Both the position numbers and the translations under genes were made by a program. Below, piece by piece: positions 57,095 through 64,000 of a DNA stretch of 64,000 nt (position 1 is its first letter; each line of letters begins with the position of its first letter). Below the pieces are notes generated by a model that saw only the letters and a program-made list of their open reading frames with translations, was not told the origin of the DNA and ran no database searches. The stretch is from NCBI RefSeq assembly GCF_007565055.1, contig NC_044566.1, positions 97,169,797 through 97,233,796 of the forward strand, read 5' to 3'. The DNA comes from Rhinopithecus roxellana (Eukaryota > Chordata > Mammalia > Primates > Cercopithecidae).

Positions 57095-60000
57095 CATGCA
57101 GGGATATCTTATTTTATGAAAGGCCTTTTCTGAATTGATTGAGATAATCATGTGGTTTTGTTTTTAGTTCTGTTTATGTGATGAATCACCTTTATTGATT
57201 TGTGTATGTTGAACCAACCTTGCACACTGGGGATGAAGCCAACTTGATCCTGATGGATAAGCTTTTATATATGCTGCTGAATTTGGTTTGCTAGTAGTTT
57301 ATTGAGGATTTTTGCATTGATGTTCTTCAAGGATACTGGCGTGAAGTTTTTCCTTTTTTGTTGTATTTCTGACAGGTTTAGGCATCAGGATGATGCTGGC
57401 CTTGTAGAATGAGTAAGGGAGGAATCAGTCCCTCTTCAATTTTTTTGGAATAGTTTCAGTAGAAATGGTTCCAGCTCATCATTGTACCTCTGGTAGAATT
57501 CAGCTGTGAATCCATCTGGTCCTAGGCTTTTTTTGATTGGTAGACTATTTATTACTGCCTCAATTTCAGAACTTGTTGGTTCTGATGCCTCGTATCATTG
57601 CTGATTGTGTTTATTGGATTCTTCTGTCTTTTATTCTTTATCAGTCTAGCTAGTGGTCTATTTTACTAATTTTTTCTAATAACAGATCCTGGATTGGTTG
57701 ATTTTTTTGAAGAGTTTTTCATGTCTAACTCTTTCAGTTCAGCTCTGATTGTGGTTATTTCTTGCCTTCTGCTAGCTTTGGGGTTTGTTTGCTCTTGGCT
57801 CTCAAGTTATTTTAATTGAGATGTTAGAGTGTTAACTTGAGTTCTTTCTAGTTTTTTGATGTGAGCATTTAGTGCTGTAAATTTTTTTATTAACACTGCT
57901 TTAGTTGCATCCCAGAGATTCTGGTACATTGTCTCTTTGTTCTTATTAGTTTCAATGTACTTCTTGGTATTTCTGCCTTAATTTCATTACTTACTCAAGA
58001 GTTATTCAGGAGCAGGTTGTTCAGTTTTCATCTTGGTGTGTGGTTTTGAGTGAATTTCTTAATCTTCAGTTCCACTTCTTTTGCATTTGCCGAGGAACGT
58101 CTTACTTCCAATTATGTGATCAGTTTTAGAGTAAGTGTCATGTGGCATTGAGAAGAATGTATATTTTGTTGGGTTTTGGTGGAGATTTCTGTCAATATAT
58201 GTCAAGTCCACTTGATCCTGAATATTTTTGTTAATTTTCTGTCTCGATCATCTCTCTAATATTACTAGTGGGGTGTTAAGCTCTCTCACTATTATTGTGT
58301 GGGAGTGTAAGTCTCGTTGTAGGTCTCTTAAGAATTTGCTTTATGAATCTGGGTGCTTCTGTATTGGGTGCATATATATTTAGGATAGTTAGCTTTCTTG
58401 AATTGAACCCTTTATAATTATGTAACGTTCTTTTTTAATCTTTGTTGCTTTTTTTCTGTTTTCCATTTGCTCATAAATTTTCCTCCATCTCTTTATTTTG
58501 AGCCTTTATGTGTCTTTCCATGTGAGATGGATCTCTTGAAGACAGTGTGTTGATGGGTCTTCACTGTTTACACAGCTTGCCATTCTTTGTCTTTTACTTG
58601 GGGCATTTAACCCATTGACATTTAAGGTTAGTATTGTTATGTGTGAATTTGATGCTGTCATCATGATGCTAGCTGGTTATTTTGCAGACTTGTTTATGTG
58701 GTTGATTTATAGTGTCACTGGTCTGTGTACTTCAGTGTGTATTTGTCGTGGCTGCTAATGGTTTTTCCTTTCCATACTTAATGCTTCCTTCAGAAGCTCT
58801 TGCAAGGCAGGCTGATGGTGATGAATTCCCTCAGCATTTGCTTCTCCTTGCTTATGAAGCTTAGTTTCCAGATATGAAATTCTGGAAATTCTTTTCTTTG
58901 AGAATTCCTTCAGAATTTTTTCTTTAAGAAATGAATTGGGAATTCTTTAAGAAATGAATTGGGAATTCTTTAAGAATGTTGAATATTGGCCCCAATCTCT
59001 TCTGGCTTGTAGGGTTTCAGCTGAGAGGTCTGCTGTTAGTCTGATGGGCTTCCTTTTGTGGATGACCTAGCCTTTCTCTCTGGCTGCCCTCTAACATTTC
59101 TTCTTTCATTTCAACCTTGGAGAATCTGATGATTATATGTCTTGTGGTTGATCTTTTCATGGAGGATCTTACTGGGGTTCTCCGCATTTCCTGAATTTGA
59201 ATGTTGGCCTTTCCTGCTAGGTTGGGGAAGTTCTCCTGGATGATATCCTCAAGTATGTTTTTCAACTTGGTTCTTTTCTCCCTGTTTCTTTCAGGTACCC
59301 CATCAGTCATAGGTTTGCTCCTTTTACATAATCCCATAGTTCTCGGAGGTTTTGTTTGTTCCTTTTCATTCTTTTTTCTTTAATGTTGTCTACCTGCCTT
59401 ATTTCAGCAAGATAATTTTCAAGTTCTGAAATTTTTTTCCTCTGCTTGGTCTGTTCAGTTATTGATACTTGTGGTTACATTGTGAAGTTCTCATGTTGTG
59501 TTTTTCACTTCCATCAGGTCATTTGTATTCCTCTCTAAACTGATTGTTCTGGCTTACAGCTCCTGTAGTGTTTTATCATAGTGCTTAGCTTCTTTGCAGT
59601 GGGTTAGAACATGCTCCTTTAGCTTAGTAAAGTTCCTTATTACCCACCTTCTGAAGCCTACTTCCATCATTTCAGCCATCTCAGCCTCGGCCCAGTTCTG
59701 TCCCCTTAGGGGAGAGATGAGAGATGTTGCAGTCATTTGGAGAAGAGACACTCTGGCCTTTTGAGTTTTCAGCATTTTTGCTTCAATTTTTTTCTCATCT
59801 TTGATTTCTGAGTTTGCTGACGTTTGAATGGGGTTTTTGTGGGGTCCTTTTTGATGATGATGATTTTGTTGCTTTCTGTTTGTTTTTAACGGGCAAGCCA
59901 CTCTTCTGTAGGGCTGCTGCAGTTTGCTGAGGGTCCACCCCACACCCTACTTGCTTCTGTTTTTCCTGTACCCAGAGGTATCACCAGTGAAGGCTGCGAA

Positions 60001-60132
60001 ACAACAAAGATGGCAGCCAGGTCATTCCAGAAGCTCTGTCCTAGAGGGGTGCAGACCTATTGCCAGTCCAAACACACCTACAGCAGGTGGCTGGAGACCC
60101 TTGTTGTGAGGTCTTATGTAGATAGGAAGAAT

Positions 60133-60640
60133 GGGATCAGGGACCTGCTTAAATAGGCAGTCTGGCTGCTTTTTGCTAGAGCAGGTGTGCTATGTTGGGG
60201 TGAATCATTTCTCACCCAGACTGTTTGGACTCTCCAAAGCCAGCTGACTGGAACAGCTGAGTCAGCCAAACTGCAGAGATGGTAGATGCTCCTCCCACTG
60301 GGAACTCTGTCTCAGGAAGAGATCAAAGCTTTGTCTTTGTAATCCTGGCTGGTGTGGCTGAAGCCGCTGCAGAGAGGTCCTCCCCAGGGAGGAGGAATGG
60401 CTGGGGTGCTGCTTAAAGAAGCAGTCTGGCCCTGATCAGGCAGAGTAGCTATGCTCTGTTGGCGGGGGAGCCTTCCTTGTCTAGACTGTTTGGACTCTCC
60501 AAAGCTGGCAGGTTGGAACAGCTGACTCGACCAATCTGTAGGGATGGTCGCGACCCTCCCCCGGAAGCCCTGTCCCAGGGAGAGATCAGAGATCTGTCCT
60601 TATAACCCTGGCTGGAGTGGCTAAAACTTCCACAGGGATA
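60133..60640 (-). repeat. Tandem repeat in the old L1 5'UTR, period about 265 bp
   Basis: Two diverged units start near 60133 and 60398. The phrase actgtttggactctccaaagc occurs at 60220 and again at 60485, and the flanking blocks (aggcagtctggc / agcagtctggcc; agagatcaaag / agagatcagag) follow at the same spacing. Confidence 0.85.
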
Positions 60641-61399
60641 AGTGTATTTTTTGCATCTAAGTAAGTATGTCATTTTCATATGTAATCTATTTATTATTCG
60701 TTTACTGTCTAAGTATTTGAGTGACTGTATTCTCCCTTCTGGGGATATATTAGTTTACAATATTAAGGTATTTTCTCTTATGCAGGTTAAATTTTAGCAG
60801 GAGTAGTGTGGATAGGGAGACAGGCAGTAAGTGATAGACATATATGTAAGTTGAGTTACATGTCAAGAAGGTGAGAAATGCTGTGGAAAAAGAAAAAGAA
60901 CTGGGTAAGGGAGGCTCAGGAGCAGAGAGTCAGATTGCAGACAGATTACAATTTCAAATAAGGTTGGCAGGATACGCCTCATTGAGAAGATGACATTTCA
61001 GCAATGACCTGAAGGAATTGAGGGAATTAACAATTCAAATACTGATGGAAAATATATTCCCACCAGAGTGTCTAGCTGATGCAGAGGTTCTAATGCAAGA
61101 ACGTACTTTATGTAAGAAGACAGCAAAGTGTATGGCTAGAACACAGCAAGGGGAAGAGATGAGATAACAGAAGAATAATATCAGGCTTGTAGGTGTTACG
61201 ATTCTATCATTGACCCATAGAAGCATTTTGTAGATTAATATTTTGCATGTCATTTTACCTTTTGACATCATTTAAATTAGTGTGTGATGTTCTTGACAGT
61301 TAAAAAATGTCTATATTAGAACTATCAGTCTTTTAAAATTTCTTCATAATTTTTATATTTAAGAGTTTTATGGGGAGTTTTTTGTTTTTGTTTTTTTGT
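60641..61399. other. Intronic sequence, possible ancient repeat
   Basis: About 0.76 kb. gatacgcctcattgagaagatgacatttcagc with gacctgaaggaattgaggg resembles an ancient dispersed mammalian repeat, family not assigned. No exon or RNA gene seen. Confidence 0.45.
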
Positions 61400-61693
61400 T
61401 TTTTTTTTTGAAAGAGTCTCACTCAATCGCCCAGGCTGGAGTACAGTGGTGCAGTCTCGGCTCACTGCACCCTCCTCCTCCTGGGTTCAAGTGATTCTCC
61501 TGCCTCTGCCTCCCATGTGCTTGGGATGACAGGTGTGCACCACCACACCCAGCTAATTTTTGTATTTTTTTTTAGTAGAGATGGATTTTCACCATCATGG
61601 CCACGGTGGTCTCAAAATCCTCACCTCAGGTGATCCACCTGCCTCAGCCTCCCAGAGTGCTGGGATTATAAGCAGGAGCCACTGTGCGCAGCC
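61400..61693 (-). mobile_element. Alu SINE (AluS-like)
   Basis: Reverse-oriented with an interrupted T-run before agagtctcactcaatcgccc and an end at gccactgtgcgcagcc. Both monomers present. Confidence 0.92.
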
Positions 61694-61861
61694 ATTTAGA
61701 GTTTTAATTCTATTAATTATCCTTTCTATATATTTTAATTCTCTCCTTTCGTAGCTTGCTTTCTTCTGCCTTTGTAAATTTAAGCAGATGCCAGTAGTTT
61801 TAAGAAACTTTATAGTGGTTGTAAGGAATATTTTAACACTTTGAATATATCATTTCATTGC

Positions 61862-64000
61862 CTTCTTTTTTTTAAATTATACTTTAAGTTCTAAGATACA
61901 TGTGTACAACGTGCAGGTTTGATACATAGGTATACATGTGCCGTGATGGTTTGCTGTACCCATCAACTTATCATTTACATTAGGTATGTCTCCTAATGCT
62001 ATCCCTCCCCCAGCCCCCCAGCCCCCAGCAGGCCCCAGTGTGTGATGTTCTCCGCCCTGTGTCCAAGTGATCTCATTGTTCAATTCCTACCTATGAGTGA
62101 GAACATGCAGTGTTTGGTTTTCTGTCCTTATGATAGTTTCCTGAGAATGATGGTTTCCAGCTTCATCCATGTCCCTGAAAAGGACATGAACTCATCCTTT
62201 TTTATGGCTGCATAGTATTCCATGAGGTATATGTGCCACATTTTTTTAATCCAATCTATCATTGATGGACATTTGGGTTGGTTCCAAGTCTTTGATATTG
62301 TGAGTAGTGCCACAATAAACACAAATGTGCATGTGTCTTTATAGTAGCATGATTTATAATCCTTTGGGTATATATGCAGTAATGGGATTGCTGGGTCAAA
62401 TGGTAATTCTAGTTCTAGATGCTTGAGGAATCACCACACTGTCTTCCACAATGGTTGAACTAATTTACAGTCCCACCAACAGTGTAAAAGCGTTACTATT
62501 TCTCCACATCCTCTCCAGCACCTGTTATTTCCTGACTTTTTAATGATCACCATTCTAACTGGCATGAGATGGTATCTCATTGTGGTTTTGATTTGTACTC
62601 CTCTGATAACCAGTGATGATGAGCATTTTTTCATGTGTCTATTGACTGCATAGATGTCTTCTTTTGAGAAGTGTCTGTTCATTTCCTTCGCCCACTTTTT
62701 GATGGGTTTGTTTTTTTCTTGTAAATTTGTTTAAGTTCTTTGCAGATTCTGGATATTAGCCCTTTGTCAGATGGGTAGATGGCAAAAATTTTCTCCCATT
62801 CTGTAGATTACCTGTTTAGTCTGATAGTAGTTTCTTTTGCTGTGCAGAAGCTCTTTACTTTAATTAGATCCCATTTGTCTATTTTGGCTTTTGTTGCCAT
62901 TGCTTTTGGTGTTTTGGTAATGAAGTCCTTGCCCATGGCTATGTCCTAAATGGTATTGCCTACGTTTTCTTCTAGGGTTTTTATGGTTTTAGGTCTAACA
63001 TTTAGGTCTCTAATCCATCTTGAGTTAATTTTTGTATAAGGTGTAAGGAAGGGATGCAATTTCAGCTTTCTGCATATGGCTAGCCAGTTTTCCCAGCACC
63101 ATTTATTAAATAGGGACTCCTTTCCCCATTTCTTGTTTTGTCAGGGTTGTCAAAGATCATATGGTTGTAGATGTGTGGTGTTATTTCTGTGGTCTGTGTT
63201 CTGTTCCATTGGTCTGTCTCTCTGTTTTGGTATCAGTACTGTGCTGTTTTGGTTACTGTAGCCTTGTAGTATAGTTTGAAGTCAGGTAGCATGATGCCTC
63301 CAGCTTTGTTCTTTTTGCTTAGGATTGTCTTGGCGATGCAGACTTTGGGTTCCATATGAAGTTTAAAGTAGTTTTTTTCCAATTCTGTGAAGAAAGTCAT
63401 TGGTAGCTTGATGGGGATGGCATTGAATCTATAAATTACTTTAGGCAGTATGGCTATTTTCATGACACTGATTCTTCCTATCCATGAGCATGGAATATTC
63501 TTCCATTTGTTTGTGTCCTCTTTTATTTCTTTGAGCAGTGGTTTGTAGTTCTCCTTGAAGAGGTCCTTCACATCCCTTGTAAGTTGGATTCCTAGGTATT
63601 TTTTTCTCCTTGTAGCAATTGTGAATGGGAATTCACTCATGATTTGGCTCTCTGTCTGTTAATGGTGTATAGGAATGCTTGTGATTTTTGCACGTTGATT
63701 TTGTATCCTGAGACTGCTGAAGTTGCTTATCTCCTTAAGGAGATTTTGGGCTGAGACGATGGGGTTTTCTGAATATACAATCATGTCATCTGCAAACAGG
63801 AACAATTTGACTTCCTCTTTTCCTAATTGAATACCCTTTATTTCTTTCTCCTGCCTGATTGCCCTGGCCAGAACTTCCAACTCTGTGTTAAATAGGAGTG
63901 GTGAGAGAGGGCGTCCCTGTCTTCTGCTGATTTTCAAAGGGAATGCTTCCAGTTTTTGCCCATTCAGTGTGATATTGGCTGTGGGTTTGTCATAACTAGC
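61862..64000 (-). mobile_element. L1 LINE, 3' part (continues past the window)
   Basis: Starts with the complement of an L1 3' end (ttttttttaaattatactttaagttcta) and runs through the ORF2 C-terminus and RT region to the window edge. It is an older L1PA-type copy, more diverged than L1-A to L1-D. It is antisense, like L1-D and the older L1s to its left. Confidence 0.92.
62128..64000 (-). pseudogene. L1 ORF2 remnant, broken
   Basis: Separate open pieces: 63659-63937 (RQGRPLSPLLFNTELEVLARAIRQEKEIKGIQLGKEEVKLFLFADDM, RT palm with FADD), 63233-63640 (post-RT region, IPCSWIGRISVMKIAILPKV), 62431-62682 (Cys-rich CWRGCGE..CWWDC) and 62128-62322 (C-terminal MEYYAAIKKDEFMSF). Frameshifts and stops separate them, so it is dead. 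The 5' part lies outside the window. Confidence 0.88.

Larger units (their letters stand above)
48671..60640 (-). mobile_element. Old L1 LINE, interrupted by L1-D
   Basis: Antisense L1 whose 3' end is the T-run at 48672-48680. ORF2 pieces: 48799-49161 and 50485-50802 (RQGCPLSPLLFTTVLKVL..LSLFADNMILYLENP; the usual FADD is FADN). It breaks at 50881 and resumes at 57093, with ORF2 up to about 58650, ORF1 around 58740-59900 (59017-59337 reads part of the RRM/C-terminal region) and a 5'UTR to about 60640. More diverged than L1-D but younger than the L1M pieces, so an older L1PA-type element. Confidence 0.88.

Noticed and set aside
45795..64000. Search for the next UGGT2 exon (KTSVHSRL.. region)
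   Set aside because: I saw no segment with that similarity and proper splice borders in this interval, so the intron seems to continue beyond the window.
1..64000. CRISPR arrays, tRNA or rRNA genes, bacterial-type operons
   Set aside because: No regularly spaced direct repeats of CRISPR type, no cloverleaf sequence that I could recognise and no prokaryotic gene organisation. The content is vertebrate intron, exon and retrotransposon.

Overview
This is intronic and exonic DNA from a primate nuclear genome, almost certainly an Old World monkey (Cercopithecidae). The AluY copies at 20107, 22550, 29683 and 43631 share the start GGTGGCTCAAGCCTG and the internal GAGACGGGCGG, which is the pattern I know from macaque and baboon AluY lineages. 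Four L1 copies are very similar to one another, belong to the L1PA lineage and differ from human L1 in ways expected of monkey-specific L1. There is no bacterial, plasmid or CRISPR content, and I found no new autonomous biological system.

The only host gene I can support is UGGT2 (UDP-glucose:glycoprotein glucosyltransferase 2, the endoplasmic-reticulum glycoprotein folding sensor) on the + strand. Eight consecutive coding exons lie at 18841-18960, 20515-20600, 21412-21547, 32625-32759, 36445-36609, 44140-44263, 44350-44448 and 45700-45794. Each has AG/GT splice boundaries, and together they give one uninterrupted 320-codon reading frame from the middle of the protein (thioredoxin-like folding-sensor region, not the catalytic C-terminus). 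Positions 1-18840 and 45795-64000 are parts of long flanking introns.

The rest is mostly nested retrotransposons. 1-3703: 5' half of an old antisense L1. 4975-6205: an ancient antisense L1M. 6327-12265: a nearly complete sense L1 (L1-A) with a 16-bp target-site duplication and a 3' transduction, inserted in a MIR. 12.4-18.8 kb: DNA transposons, an LTR-like insert, an Alu and old LINE material. 18.8-22.9 kb: exons A-C with several Alus and a MaLR LTR. 23.6-30.9 kb: an ancient sense L1M interrupted by a young antisense L1 (L1-B, 24943-28365) and an AluY. 31-36.4 kb: a local tandem duplication, a three-armed Alu, exon D, L1M, L2 and MIR pieces and a second MaLR LTR. 36.75-43.6 kb: an old sense L1 broken by a 1.6-kb young L1 (L1-C) and by an Alu plus inverted-L1 patch. 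44.1-45.8 kb: exons F-H. 47.5-60.6 kb: old antisense L1s, one of which is split by a 6.2-kb full-length antisense L1 (L1-D) with an intact ORF1 but a multiply broken ORF2. 61.9-64 kb: the 3' part of another antisense L1.

The most useful observations are the L1-A nested 3' transduction, a tandem splice donor 4 nt apart at the end of exon E, the pairs of nearly identical L1s placed in direct and inverted orientation around the UGGT2 exons, an antisense ORF0-like frame in L1-D, and an L1-C insertion that lacks a target-site duplication and appears to have removed part of its target. Family names of old repeats are from memory of consensus sequences and were not checked with a repeat-masking program.
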